From contig NZ_JAGPXX010000006.1 of NCBI RefSeq assembly GCF_018070345.1, forward strand, positions 186,001-250,000: a stretch of DNA of 64,000 bases, written 5' to 3'. The notes below the pieces were generated by a model. That model did no database searches. It saw only the letters and a list, made by a program, of their open reading frames with translations, and was not told where the DNA came from. The stretch comes from Streptomyces sp. F63. GTDB lineage: Bacteria > Actinomycetota > Actinomycetes > Streptomycetales > Streptomycetaceae. The translations under genes were made by a program, and so were the position numbers. Shown in pieces: positions 35,104 to 44,372 of the stretch. The first letter of the stretch is position 1. The number at the start of each line of letters is the position of its first letter.

Positions 35104-35238
35104 CCGCCCCGCGGCGGGCGGCCGCTCGGCGGGCCGCTCCGCGGGCCCCGGGTGCGCGGAAGGGCCGTGGCCGGGAAGGGCCGGCGATCGGACCGGGCCG
35201 GGCCGTGAGGGTGCGGCTTATGGGGGTATTCGGGTGTT

Positions 35239-36792
35239 ATGCATTCTTCTCCGGCGCGTGTGGCGCACCCCGGCCCGGCCGGGCCCTCGGTCGCGGTCCT
35301 CGTCGAGCTGGAGTGGAACGCGCTGGCGGGCGGGCATCTGAAGTGCTGGGAGCGGTTCGCCGAGGCCGCCGCCCGGCTGGGACCGGGTGCGGGCACCGCC
35401 GGCGGCTCCGGGGACCGCGGTGACGGCGTGCCGGCCGGGGCCGGTGCGGATCTGACCGTGTACGTGCTCGGCGGCCGCCCCCGGGTCGAGGAGCTGTCGC
35501 CGAACGTGCGGTTCGTGGTGCTGCGCCCGGTCGTCAGCTCGGCGCCGCTGGCCCTGGCCCTCGGCCGGATGGACGCCTCCGACCTCGCCCCGTACCACCC
35601 GGCGCTGGCCCGGCTGCTGCCCCGGCACGACGTCTGGCACCTCACCCATTCCTTCGCCTTCGCCGCGACGGCGGTCCGGATGGCCCGCCGGGAGCGGCGG
35701 AGCGCGCACCGGAACCCGGGCCCCGGCCGCCCGCCCGGGCTCGTCGGCTCCGTCCACACGGACGTACCGGCGCTGACCTCGGCCTATCTGCGGCAGCTCA
35801 CCGACCGCCTGCACGCCGTGCCCCCCGCGGCGGGGCGCCTCCGGCCCGCCGTGCCCGGACTCGGGCTCGGCCCGTCCGTGTCCTCGCCCGCCGCCTCCCG
35901 TCCCGCCCCGGCCGCCGCCCGTGCCGCGTCCGGTGCCGGGTCCCCCGGTCCCCGGTCCGCCCCGCCCGCGGGGCTCCCCCTGCCGCCGCCCGGGTGCCTG
36001 TCGCCGGAGACGCTCGCCACCGGGCTCGCGCGCCACCGGCGGGACCGGCTGCTGCGGACCTGCGACCGGGTGCTCGTCTCCACACCCGGGGAGCGGAACG
36101 AGCTGGCCACCCTGCTGGGCCCCGACCGGGTGTTCCTGTTCGGGCGCGGCATCGACCACGAACGCTTCCGCCCGCGGCCCGGTGCGCGGGACCGGCTGGC
36201 GCGCGTCCACGGGGTGCCCGCCGACCGCACGGCCGTGGTGTTCGCCGGGCGGGTCGACGCCTCCAAACGGGTGATGGTGCTCGCCGAGGCGGTGCGCCGG
36301 CTCCGCGACACGGACCGGCCCGTCCACCTCGTCGTCGCCGGCACCGGAGCCGACTCCCCGCGGGTGAGAGCCCTGCTGGGGCCCGATGTGACACTGCTCG
36401 GCACGGTGCCCCAGGACCGGCTGGCCGAGGTGTACGCGGGCTGCGACGTACTGGCGTTCCCCTCCCGCTCGGAGACGGCCGGCAACGTCGTCGCCGAGGC
36501 GATGGCGTGCGGGCTGCCGGCCGTCCTCCCGGCCGGGGCCCGTACCCGGCGGTGGCTGGAGGCGCCGGGCGGGGACGGCCTCCTCGTGGCCGACGACGAC
36601 GCGGCGGGCTGGGCCCGCGCCCTGGCCGTCCTGGTCGACCGGCCGGAGGTGCGCACCGCGATGGGTGTCCGGGCGGCCGAGACGGCGCGGCTCCACCACC
36701 GCTCCTGGGACCGGGTGCTGCGCGAGGACCTGCTACCGCACTGGTACGCGGTGTCCCCCCGCCACCGGCCGGCGGACCGCTCTCCGGTCTGA
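35239..36792 (+). CDS. GT4-family glycosyltransferase
   Basis: A 517-residue GT-B-fold transferase. N-terminal acceptor domain: GGHLKCWERFAEAA and VWHLTHSFAFAATAVRM; C-terminal donor domain: FLFGRGIDHERFRP, VVFAGRVDASKRVMVLAEAV, VTLLGTVPQDRLAEVYAGCDVLAFPSRSETAGNVVAEAMACGLP, the EX7E-type motif for nucleotide-sugar binding. An insertion of about 60 Pro/Ala/Ser-rich residues (around 205-265) separates the two, which is unusual and probably a disordered linker. It likely adds a sugar to a lipid, polymer or metabolite; no partner genes tell which. Converges with the transporter gene downstream. Confidence 0.9.
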   Translation: MHSSPARVAHPGPAGPSVAVLVELEWNALAGGHLKCWERFAEAAARLGPGAGTAGGSGDRGDGVPAGAGADLTVYVLGGRPRVEELSPNVRFVVLRPVVSSAPLALALGRMDASDLAPYHPALARLLPRHDVWHLTHSFAFAATAVRMARRERRSAHRNPGPGRPPGLVGSVHTDVPALTSAYLRQLTDRLHAVPPAAGRLRPAVPGLGLGPSVSSPAASRPAPAAARAASGAGSPGPRSAPPAGLPLPPPGCLSPETLATGLARHRRDRLLRTCDRVLVSTPGERNELATLLGPDRVFLFGRGIDHERFRPRPGARDRLARVHGVPADRTAVVFAGRVDASKRVMVLAEAVRRLRDTDRPVHLVVAGTGADSPRVRALLGPDVTLLGTVPQDRLAEVYAGCDVLAFPSRSETAGNVVAEAMACGLPAVLPAGARTRRWLEAPGGDGLLVADDDAAGWARALAVLVDRPEVRTAMGVRAAETARLHHRSWDRVLREDLLPHWYAVSPRHRPADRSPV

Positions 36793-36869
36793 CGGAGGCG
36801 ACGGCGGGGCCGGCCGCGAGGGCACCACGGGGCCCGCCTGCCCGGCGTCCACCGGCGTCCGGCGTCCGC

Positions 36870-37841
36870 TCAGGGCCCGTGCCCGGTCCTTCCCTTCCCG
36901 GCCCCGCCCTCCCCGGGGGTTTCCCCGTCCGGCGGGGCACCGCCCCGGGCCGCGCGCCCCCGGCCCGGGGACCGGTCGGCCGTCTCCCGGCGGTACAGCG
37001 CCTTCAGCAGCGGCGAGGTGTCCAGCAGCACGATGCCGGCGAACAGCAGCAGCAGCCCGGCCGCCCCCACGGCGCCCGCGGGCCAGCCGGTGCGCACCGA
37101 CTCGCCGAACAGGGCGACCCCCGCCGCGATGGCGACGGCGGGCTCGACGGCGTCCATGACGGGCATGCTGGCGGCCAGCGGCCCGGACTGAAAAGCGCTC
37201 TGGATCAGCAGCAGCCCGCCGATACTGGCCGCCACCAGCAGATACGTCTGCCATGCCGTGAACACGGCGGCCGCTCCCCCGCCGAACCGCTCGACGGTCG
37301 CGGCCAGCAGGACGGACTGCGTCCCCATCACCAGCCCGGCCGCGAGCGCGATCAGTGATGCCTTCACCGTCCCGCCGGCGCGGCGCCCCGCGAACAGCGC
37401 GGCGGCCGCGGCGGCCCCCACGCCGGCGAGCATCACCAGCCAGGAGCCCGGATCGGCCACGGCCTCCGCCGGCTGGGGCCGCGCGGCGGCGAGAGCGGTG
37501 ACGAGACCGGTGCTCACCGCCAGCACACCGCACCACTCGCGGCGGCGGAGCCGCATCCGGAGCACCAGCGCCGAGAGCGGAATGGCGAACAGCAGTTCGC
37601 TCACGATGAGCGGCTGCACCAGCGCGAGCGGCGCGAACGCCAGCGCGAGCCCCTGGAAACCGTACGCCAGCACGGCCAGCGCGATGCCCGACACCCACAG
37701 CGGCTGCCGCGCGAGGTCCAGCAGCAGCCGGAAGGAGAGGAACTCGTCGGAGGGCCGGGCGCTCGCGGACCGCTGCTGGAACACGCCCGCCAGGGCGAAG
37801 CACAGTCCCGCGGCCAGGGCGGCGGGGATGGCGGCGAGCAC
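36870..37841 (-). CDS. DMT/EamA-type membrane transporter
   Basis: A 323-residue membrane protein with about nine or ten hydrophobic segments (PAALAAGLCFALAGVF, PLWVSGIALAVLAYGFQGLALAF, LVQPLIVSELLFAIPLSALVL, VMLAGVGAAAAAALFAG, AAGLVMGTQSVLLA, AVEPAVAIAAGVALFGE, AGAVGAAGLLLLFAGIVLL). The pattern is that of DMT-superfamily transporters. The C-terminal 45 residues are charged, Gly/Pro-rich and cytoplasmic. Substrate unknown. It starts 13 bases after the SDR stop and is probably in the same operon. Confidence 0.88.
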   Translation of the reverse strand: MLAAIPAALAAGLCFALAGVFQQRSASARPSDEFLSFRLLLDLARQPLWVSGIALAVLAYGFQGLALAFAPLALVQPLIVSELLFAIPLSALVLRMRLRRREWCGVLAVSTGLVTALAAARPQPAEAVADPGSWLVMLAGVGAAAAAALFAGRRAGGTVKASLIALAAGLVMGTQSVLLAATVERFGGGAAAVFTAWQTYLLVAASIGGLLLIQSAFQSGPLAASMPVMDAVEPAVAIAAGVALFGESVRTGWPAGAVGAAGLLLLFAGIVLLDTSPLLKALYRRETADRSPGRGRAARGGAPPDGETPGEGGAGKGRTGHGP

Positions 37842-37854
37842 GTCGGTGCGCCGG

Positions 37855-38778
37855 TCAGGCGAGCCGCGAGGCCATGCGGTGGTACAGCGCCGGGGCGGCG
37901 CCCCGGAACCGGGCCGGGATCCGCAGCCAGCGCGGCACGAAGACCTCGTGACACCGGCGTTCGACCGCCCGGCAGACGGCGTCGGCCACCCGCTCCGGGG
38001 GGACCGGCCTCGGCACCCGGCGCCGGTACGGCGCCCCCCTGCGCTCGAAGAAGGGGGTGTCCACGACGCCCGGCAGCACCACCGACACGGACACCCCCGC
38101 CTCCCGCACCTCGTACCGCAGGCTGTCCGCGAAGACGCACAGACCGCCCTTGGCCGCCGCGTACACGCTCTCGCCGCCGACCCCGACGGCCCCCGCGATG
38201 GACGCCACCAGCACCAGGTGGCCGCTGCCGCGCCGCACCATCGCGGGCAGCAGGGCGTGCACGAGATGCAGGGTGGAGGTGAGGTTGACGGTGATCAGCT
38301 CGTCCAGAGCCGAGGGGGGCATCGCCTCGAACCGGCCCGCGTGGCCCACGCCCGCGCTTGCGACCAGGACGTCCACCCGCCCGGCCCGTTCGAGAGCCTG
38401 CCGCGCCAGCGCCCGGCAGCCCTCGGCCGTGGCCAGGTCGCCGGGCAGGGCCGTTCCGCCGGACACCGCGGCGACCTCCGCCAGCCGTGTCCGGTCCCGG
38501 CCGTTCAGCAGCAGCCGGCGGTCGCCGCCGGGGGCGGACATCCGCCGGGCCACCGCCGCCCCGATGCCGGAGGAGGCCCCGGTCACCAGCACCACGGGCC
38601 CGGTGCCCCGCCGGCCGGCGACGTCCGTGGCCGGGGCGGCGGAACCCCGGGGGCCGGGCCGCGCCTGCCGCGCGGAGCCCGGTGCCCGGCCGGGTACCGG
38701 TCCCGGCGCGGGGGGCCGCGGTGCCGGCTCCGGCAGCGTGCCGGTGTCCCTCTTCGGCTTGTACTCCCGCTCGGACAT
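37855..38778 (-). CDS. Short-chain dehydrogenase/reductase
   Basis: A 307-residue classical SDR. After about 60 Pro/Gly-rich residues the Rossmann start VVLVTGASSGIGAAVARRM (TGxxxGIG) appears, then LVASAGVGHAG (NAG-type), the catalytic Ser in VLVASIAGAVG, the YxxxK pair in SVYAAAKGGL, and VLPGVVDTPFFERRG. The C-terminal helix region (RFRGAAPALYHRMASRLA) suggests membrane association, as in SDRs acting on lipids. Reaction unknown. The long N-terminal tail is odd for the family; an internal start nearer VVLVTGAS is possible, but no better ribosome site is seen. Confidence 0.9.
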   Translation of the reverse strand: MSEREYKPKRDTGTLPEPAPRPPAPGPVPGRAPGSARQARPGPRGSAAPATDVAGRRGTGPVVLVTGASSGIGAAVARRMSAPGGDRRLLLNGRDRTRLAEVAAVSGGTALPGDLATAEGCRALARQALERAGRVDVLVASAGVGHAGRFEAMPPSALDELITVNLTSTLHLVHALLPAMVRRGSGHLVLVASIAGAVGVGGESVYAAAKGGLCVFADSLRYEVREAGVSVSVVLPGVVDTPFFERRGAPYRRRVPRPVPPERVADAVCRAVERRCHEVFVPRWLRIPARFRGAAPALYHRMASRLA

Positions 38779-38987
38779 ACGGCGAACCCTTCCGGATCAG
38801 CGGAGTTGACGGGGAAGACAGGTGGTGCGGCGCGGGCTCCCCCGCGGGGGAGCGGCCGGCACGGGAAGCGGACGAACGGAGGGCACGGGAGGCAGGGGGG
38901 CGGAAACGGGCAATGGCACCGTAGCGCAGGCATACGGTGCCATTGCGGATCATGCGCCCGGTGCCCGCCGTGCCGGTGGCCGCCGGT

Positions 38988-40649
38988 TCACGGAGCGGTG
39001 GGGCCGGGCGGCTCCCCCCGGGGGGCCGGGGCGGGGACGGCCGGAGAGTTCCGCGCGGCGACGACGGCCGCGATACGCGGCGGAGCCGGAACCCTGCCGG
39101 CGGGCCCGGCCGGCGGACGGGACGGATCCGGGGTGCCCGCGCGGCCGGCCGGCGCCCCCGGAGCCGCCGCCCCGGCGGAACGGGCCCGCGCCGGAGAACC
39201 CCCGTTGCCGGGCGGGGGACTGCCGGGCGGGGAGCCCGCCGGGGAGAGCTCCGCCGCGGAGCCTCCCGGGGAGGGAGCCCCGGGGGGCGGCACCACCGTC
39301 GGAGTGGCCGCCGCGTGCGGGGCTCCTCCGGAAGCCGCCCCGGCGGAGCCCCCGGTACGGGCCCCGCCCGGGTCCGCGGCGGACCCCGTGCGGGGCGCCG
39401 CCCGCCCCGTGCCGGCCGGGGCGAAGACGACCGGCAGGGAAGCCGGGCAGTGGGTCCACGGGGAGGCCCGCCAGGGCAGCTCCTCGTCCGGCACCGACAG
39501 CCTGACCTCGGGCAGCCCCCGCAGCGCCGTCTCCACGGCCGTCCGGGCGATCAGCCGGGCGGGCACCTGCGCCGGGCAGGCGTGCGCGCCGGAGGAGAAG
39601 GCGAGATGCGCCCGGTTGCCGAGCATGTCGTACGGGTCGGACGGGCGTACGGCCGGATCGGCGTTGGCGGCGGCGAGGCCGAGCACCAGCACGTCCCCGC
39701 AGCGGATCGTCCGGCCGCCGAGCTCGGTGTCGTGGAGGGCGTAGCGGGCCGGGAAGTTGGCCATCGGCGGGTCCTGCCAGAGAACCTCGTCGAGCGCCTC
39801 GTCGACGCCTAGCCGCCCGCCGTGCAGCCGGCCCCGGAAGCGCTGGTCCGTCAGCATCAGCCGGATGGTGTTGGCGATCCAGGCGGTCGTCGTCTCGTTG
39901 CCGGCCGAGATCATGACGATCAGGGAGCGCAGCACCTCGGCGTCGTCGCGGAGGTCGGGGTGCGCGAGGAAGGCCGAGGTCAGATCGGACCGGGGATGCG
40001 CGCGGCGGTCCCGCAGCACGGCCGAGAGGATCTCCTCGAAGCGGTGGCCGCCGGGCCGGGGCCGGCCGCCGCCCTCCAGCAGGGCCGCGCGGGCGCGCAG
40101 GAGTTCGCGTCCCTCCGTCTGCTCCAGACCGAACAGTCCGCCGATGGCCAGCAGCGGCACCACGCGGGCGTACTCGGACACCAGGTCGGCGGTGCCGCGT
40201 CCCGAGAAGGCTTCGAGGAGTCCCGCGCACACGGCCTCCACGGAGCGCCGCATCCGCCGCTGGTCGGCTCCCGCCACGGCGTCGACCAGGGGGCGGCGCA
40301 GGCGCTGGTGCTCGGTGCCGTCGTGGCCGATGACGTTGTCGCGGTGCGCCATCATCGGCAGCAGCGCCGAATCGGGCCGGACGATGCCGTCATTGAGGTC
40401 GCGCCAGTGCCGGGCGTCGCGGGAGAAGGTCTTCTCCTGCCGGGTGACCGTGAGCACGTCGCGGTAGCCGAGGACGAGCCAGCCGGGCACGCCGGGTTCC
40501 AGTTCGACACGGGCGACGCTGCCCCACTCCGCGCGCAGCCGTTCGTAGACCTGCCGGGCGCCGGCGCCGGCCGCGGAGACCAGCGGGGTCAGACCGGTGG
40601 TGGTGGCCCCGTGGGCCGGGCAGCCGGGGGGCGGGACGGGGGCGGTCAT
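38988..40649 (-). CDS. cvnE: CvnE-type cytochrome P450 (CYP157-like) with a long C-terminal tail
   Basis: A 553-residue P450 in the fifth slot of a conservon. The heme loop is FSSGAHACPAQ with Cys358; the I-helix is ISAGNETTTAW. The K-helix ExxR, otherwise almost invariant, reads E288-V-L-W, the hallmark of the CYP157 group found in these operons (EQSLW in CYP157C1 of S. coelicolor). The P450 core ends near residue 411; the last 140 residues are a Pro/Gly/Ala-rich tail with no fold, not usual for this family. ATG 40649 overlaps the cvnD stop (ATGA). Conservon P450s are thought to work in a membrane signalling complex resembling G-protein systems; catalytic activity is uncertain. Confidence 0.93.
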   Translation of the reverse strand: MTAPVPPPGCPAHGATTTGLTPLVSAAGAGARQVYERLRAEWGSVARVELEPGVPGWLVLGYRDVLTVTRQEKTFSRDARHWRDLNDGIVRPDSALLPMMAHRDNVIGHDGTEHQRLRRPLVDAVAGADQRRMRRSVEAVCAGLLEAFSGRGTADLVSEYARVVPLLAIGGLFGLEQTEGRELLRARAALLEGGGRPRPGGHRFEEILSAVLRDRRAHPRSDLTSAFLAHPDLRDDAEVLRSLIVMISAGNETTTAWIANTIRLMLTDQRFRGRLHGGRLGVDEALDEVLWQDPPMANFPARYALHDTELGGRTIRCGDVLVLGLAAANADPAVRPSDPYDMLGNRAHLAFSSGAHACPAQVPARLIARTAVETALRGLPEVRLSVPDEELPWRASPWTHCPASLPVVFAPAGTGRAAPRTGSAADPGGARTGGSAGAASGGAPHAAATPTVVPPPGAPSPGGSAAELSPAGSPPGSPPPGNGGSPARARSAGAAAPGAPAGRAGTPDPSRPPAGPAGRVPAPPRIAAVVAARNSPAVPAPAPRGEPPGPTAP

Positions 40650-41287
40650 CGGGGCACCTCCTGTGCGGCGGTGGCGGAGACGTACTCCACCAGGGTGATC
40701 AGGGCGTCGCGGGAGGCGCGGCGCCGGCGGGCGTCGCACATGACGACGGGTGTCTCGTCCAGCAGGTCGAGGGCGTGGCGCAGATCCTCCACGGTGTGGT
40801 GCCGGGGGGTGTCGGGGAAGTGGTTGACCGCCACGGCGAACGGCAGCCCGCGCAGCTCCAGTTGCTCCAGCACCTCGAAGCTGTCCTCCAGGCGGCGGGT
40901 GTCGACCATCACCAGAACGCCCAGTGCCCCCTCGGCCAGCCCCTCCCACAGATCCCAGAACCTGCGCTGGCCCGGGGTGCCGAAGAGGTAGAGGACGAGG
41001 CCCGGGTTGAGGGTGATGCGGCCGAAGTCCATGGCGACGGTCGTGGTGGTCTTGCCGGCCAGGCCGGCGAGGTCGTCGACGCCGGCGCTCTCCTCCGTCA
41101 TGACCTCCTCGGTGCGCAGCGGCGTGATCTCGCTGACCGAACCGATCAGGGTGGTCTTGCCCACGCCGAAGGCGCCGACGACGAGGAGCTTCACCGCGCG
41201 CTCCACGGTGTCGGGCAGATACCGCTCCCCGGGCGGCAGGGCGCGGCTCGTGGCGAGTCGGGGGTCAGCGGAGCCGGCGGAGACCAT
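40646..41287 (-). CDS. cvnD: CvnD small GTPase/ATP-GTP-binding protein of the conservon
   Basis: A 213-residue Ras-like protein. The P-loop is VVGAFGVGKTTLIGSV, the switch II region LYLFGTPGQRRFWDLWEGLAEGALG, and the base-specificity region AVNHFPD (NxxD-like). It has about 27 extra residues before the P-loop. It overlaps cvnC by 23 bases and cvnE by four. In characterised conservons the D protein binds GTP and associates with the A-C proteins at the membrane. Confidence 0.95.
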   Translation of the reverse strand: MVSAGSADPRLATSRALPPGERYLPDTVERAVKLLVVGAFGVGKTTLIGSVSEITPLRTEEVMTEESAGVDDLAGLAGKTTTTVAMDFGRITLNPGLVLYLFGTPGQRRFWDLWEGLAEGALGVLVMVDTRRLEDSFEVLEQLELRGLPFAVAVNHFPDTPRHHTVEDLRHALDLLDETPVVMCDARRRRASRDALITLVEYVSATAAQEVPR

Positions 41288-41627
41288 CGAGCACCTCCTG
41301 GAGCAGGTCGCGGTCGGTACGGGCGGCCGGGGGAATGCCGGTGCGCGCGGTGAGATGGCCGGAGTCGACCAGGTCGGAGGCGAGGACGGTGACGGTGCTC
41401 ACCGGCAGCCCGAGGTGGGCCGCCGCCTCCGCCAGGGAGAGCAGCCGGCCGCACATCCGTACCAGGGCGCGTTCCTGGCGGCTGGCGGAGACGGGCAGGT
41501 CCTGTTCCCGGGCGGAGGCGACGAGCAGGGTGTCGAGCGCGACGGTGTTGCGGCTGGGGCGGGCCCGTCCGCCGGTGAGCACATAGGGCCGCAGGGGGGT
41601 GTCCAGATACTCCCCGGGGGCCGTCAT
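41265..41627 (-). CDS. cvnC: CvnC, DUF742 protein of the conservon
   Basis: A 120-residue DUF742 protein. It starts LRPYVLTGGRARPSRN, the family signature, and has a winged-helix-like core (CGRLLSLAEAAAHLGLPVSTVTVLASDLVDSGHL). ATG 41627 overlaps the cvnB stop (ATGA). It is thought to bridge the roadblock protein and the GTPase in the complex. Confidence 0.94.
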   Translation of the reverse strand: MTAPGEYLDTPLRPYVLTGGRARPSRNTVALDTLLVASAREQDLPVSASRQERALVRMCGRLLSLAEAAAHLGLPVSTVTVLASDLVDSGHLTARTGIPPAARTDRDLLQEVLDGLRRLR

Positions 41628-42040
41628 GAGACGGCGCCTTGCCGCGGCGGGCTGGACAGGTGGCTGCCGATGCGGTTGACCTGGATGCGCATCTGCTGGG
41701 CGATCAGCTGCGGGTCGACCGCCACATCGGTGACGACGGCCAGGTAGGAACCCTGCCCGGCGGCGACCATGAAGAGGAAGCCGCCGTCGAACTCGACCAT
41801 CTGCTGTATCACGGCCTTGCTGCCGGTGCCGAACTCCCGGCCGAGGCCCTTGGCGAGGGACTGCAGGCCGGAGCAGGCGGCCGCGAGCCGGTCGGCGCTG
41901 TCCCGCCCGGTCCCCTCCGAGCGGGCCATCAGCAGGCCGTCGGTGCTGAGCACCACCACGTGCCGGACCCCCGAGACGGAGGCGACGTCCGCCACCATCC
42001 AGTCGCGGCTGACCGGGCTCTTCATCTGATGCATCGTCAC
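41624..42040 (-). CDS. cvnB: CvnB, roadblock/LC7 protein of the conservon
   Basis: A 138-residue roadblock/LC7 protein. DWMVADVASVSGVRHVVVLSTDGLLMARSEG is the typical first half; GGFLFMVAAGQGSYLAVVTD and MRIQVNRIGSHL follow. Roadblock proteins act as regulators of small GTPases; here the GTPase is CvnD two genes on. ATG 42040 overlaps the cvnA stop (ATGA). Confidence 0.95.
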   Translation of the reverse strand: MTMHQMKSPVSRDWMVADVASVSGVRHVVVLSTDGLLMARSEGTGRDSADRLAAACSGLQSLAKGLGREFGTGSKAVIQQMVEFDGGFLFMVAAGQGSYLAVVTDVAVDPQLIAQQMRIQVNRIGSHLSSPPRQGAVS

Positions 42041-43701
42041 TTCTGTCCTTCGGCGTCATCGTCGTCGCGGTGCGGATGGGTGTCCCCGCCGGGGCCGCCG
42101 TCACGGCCCGGCAGGCCGGGGGCCGCCCCCGTGCCGCGGGCACCGACGCGCTGCCACGGCCCTCCCGGGACCGCGGCGGACCGCTCCGGTCCGGGCCCCC
42201 CGGGGCCCGCGGTCTCCGTCGCCTCGCCTGCTTCCGCCCCTTCCCCCGGGGCCTCCGCGCCGTCCGGGGCCGGTGTCCGGGCGGCGCCCGCGCGGCTGCC
42301 CGCGAAGAGGGCGCCCATCCAGGCCCCGGCCCGCTCGGGGGAGGGCGGCGGCGGGGGAGGGGGCAGCTTCGCGGTACCGGTGAGCTCGGAGAGGGGCGGG
42401 ACGGCGGCCCGGTGGCGGCTGGAGCGCCGTTGCGGCAGACCCGCACCGCCGCCGGCGGCGGCGGACGGCGGTACGGGGACGGCGCCGGTCATCGCCGCCG
42501 CGCCGGCCGGCACGGCACCGGCGTGCGCGGTCTCGCCGGCGGAGGGACGCCGGGAGGCGGGCACGGCGGGCGGCTCCAGGGTCTGCAGCAGGGTTCCCGG
42601 CACCAGGACCACCGCCCGCACCCCGCCGTACGGCGAGGGCAGCAGGTCGACCTTGAGCCGGTGCCGCTCGGCGTACCGCCCGACGACCGCGAGCCCCGTC
42701 TGCGGGATCTCGCCGAGGTCGGCGAAGCCCAGCAGCCGGCGTCCGGCGGCGATCTCGCGGGCCTGTTCGAGCGCGTACTCGTCCATGCCGAGGCCGGCGT
42801 CGTCGATCTCGATGACGGCCCCCCGGGTGACGGTGCGGACGGTCACCTCGACATGGGTGGTCGGCGGTGCGCACTGGGTGGCGTTGGCGAGGAGCTCCGC
42901 CACGACGTGCACGAGGGGCTCCACGACGCTCGCCACCGCCGCGATGTCCTGGTCGCCGGAGACCCGGACGCGCTGGTACGACACGATCCGCGACGCCCCG
43001 GCGCGGACCACGTCCACCAGCGCGTGCGGCTTCTGCCACTGCTGCCCCGGCCACTCGCCGCACAGCACGGCGAGACTCTGCGCGATCCGGGCCTGCTGCG
43101 CGGCGGCGTGGTCACCGCGCATGCTCGCCTCCAGGACGTCCGGGTGGGCGGAGTGGCGGGCCTCCAGGGCGGCCATCTCCTCCTGGATGCGGTGCGAGGA
43201 CGCCTGCACCCGCCGGGCGAGGGCGACGACCACGAGGCGCAGCGACTCCTCCCGCTCGCGGACGGTCCGTACCGCGGCGGCGGCCGCCGCCAGGACCCGG
43301 TCGTACTCCCGGGCCGTCCCGGGGTGGTTCTCGGCGGGGTGCGCGGCGGGAACCGGCTCGCCGGCCAGGGCGGCGGGGAGCCGGACGTCGGCCAGGTGCC
43401 GGACCGTTTCCTCCCCCCGCGCGTCCTGACGGGCGCAGAACTCACGCCATTCGGCGTCGTGCCGGGCCGCCTCCTCCCGGGCCGCCAGGGTCTCCCGCTC
43501 GCAGGAGCGCAGCGTGCTCTGCAGCCGCTCGAACAGAGCGACCAGCAGAGCAGCGGTGAGGACGTGGCAGGCCACGGCCCAGCCGGCGCCCACCCCGCCC
43601 AGCGCCCACGGGTCCGTGACGGCGACAGCGGCCAGGAGCATCGCGACCGGGCGGACGAAGCGGCGGCGGAATGTGGACGAAGCGATCGAGGGTCGAACCA
43701 T
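42037..43701 (-). CDS. cvnA: CvnA, sensor-histidine-kinase-like membrane protein of the conservon
   Basis: A 554-residue protein. Two N-terminal membrane spans (PVAMLLAAVAVTDPWALGGV and GWAVACHVLTAALLVALFERL) lead into a coiled-coil (ETLAAREEAARHDAEWREF), then a long helical region and a GHKL ATPase domain with LVHVVAELLANATQCAPP (N box), IEIDDAGLGMDE (G1) and GLAVVGRYAERH (G2). A dimerisation His with the usual kinase surroundings is not evident, as for other CvnA proteins. The last 170 residues are Pro/Gly-rich and disordered. ATG 43701 has AAGGTG upstream. First gene of the five-gene operon. Confidence 0.93.
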   Translation of the reverse strand: MVRPSIASSTFRRRFVRPVAMLLAAVAVTDPWALGGVGAGWAVACHVLTAALLVALFERLQSTLRSCERETLAAREEAARHDAEWREFCARQDARGEETVRHLADVRLPAALAGEPVPAAHPAENHPGTAREYDRVLAAAAAAVRTVREREESLRLVVVALARRVQASSHRIQEEMAALEARHSAHPDVLEASMRGDHAAAQQARIAQSLAVLCGEWPGQQWQKPHALVDVVRAGASRIVSYQRVRVSGDQDIAAVASVVEPLVHVVAELLANATQCAPPTTHVEVTVRTVTRGAVIEIDDAGLGMDEYALEQAREIAAGRRLLGFADLGEIPQTGLAVVGRYAERHRLKVDLLPSPYGGVRAVVLVPGTLLQTLEPPAVPASRRPSAGETAHAGAVPAGAAAMTGAVPVPPSAAAGGGAGLPQRRSSRHRAAVPPLSELTGTAKLPPPPPPPSPERAGAWMGALFAGSRAGAARTPAPDGAEAPGEGAEAGEATETAGPGGPGPERSAAVPGGPWQRVGARGTGAAPGLPGRDGGPGGDTHPHRDDDDAEGQK

Positions 43702-44182
43702 GGCACACCTTGGGAAGGGACGGACGGCGGACGGCGGAGCCCCGCACGCGGGGCGGGAGCCCCGGTATGAGATCCGCCGGCGGGCGGCGGACCGGACGTC
43801 CGGCCGCGGGGCCGCCGCGCCGTCCGGGCGCCGCCGTGCCGCGGGCGGCCGGGCCCGGAGCCGCCGGACGGCGCTCCGGGGCCCTCTTTCTACCGGCCGG
43901 TGCCGTCGCCATGGGCTCGTTCGGCCCCGTCCGGCACCGGGCACATCGATTCGAGGGGTACGCCGGGCAGGCCCGGCCCGGCTGCCGGGAGCGCCCGCGG
44001 CCGGGGAGCGGGCAGGGCAGGGGGCGCCGGAAGGGCGGGAGTCTCGGGTCCACGGGACGGAGCATAGACCCATGTATTGGCCATGCATTTTAAATTATCG
44101 CAGCTCAGAACGGGTTTCGCACAGGATGGCGGAGGGCGTCGCACACCCGCACGCACCGATGCGGGAGGATGCTCCCCAACGA
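43702..44182. other. Divergent intergenic region, conservon versus cobalamin genes
   Basis: About 480 bases. Most is GC-rich, but 44060-44100 is strikingly AT-rich for this genome (CATGTATTGG, CATTTTAAATTATCG) and probably carries the promoter of the B12 riboswitch transcript; TAGACC at 44065 with TTAAAT near 44090 is a possible pair. No gene is supported. Confidence 0.45.
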
Positions 44183-44327
44183 GGCGACGGGAACCAGGAA
44201 GCCGGTGCGAATCCGGCGCGGTCCCGCCACTGTGACCGGGGAGCGGACCCCCACCGAGCCACGGCCCCCGCGGGCCGGAAGGCCGGGGCGAGCGCCGATC
44301 CGGCAGCCAGGAGACTGGCCCGTCGCC
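44183..44327 (+). promoter_or_regulatory. Cobalamin riboswitch
   Basis: A B12-sensing leader. The closing helix P1 is a perfect nine-pair stem, GGCGACGGG (44183-44191) with CCCGTCGCC (44319-44327). Inside are the hallmark core GAAGCCGGTGCGAATCCGGCGCGG-type hairpin (44198-44220), CCCGCCACTGTGACCGGGG (the B12 box strand), and the conserved AGCCAGGAGACTGG before P1 closes. It ends 45 bases before the cobL start, so the switch most likely hides the AGGAGGAGG ribosome site when adenosylcobalamin is plentiful. Confidence 0.95.
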
Positions 44328-44372
44328 GATCGGCCGCACCCGGGGCGAGGACACCCCAGGAGGAGGTTCGCC

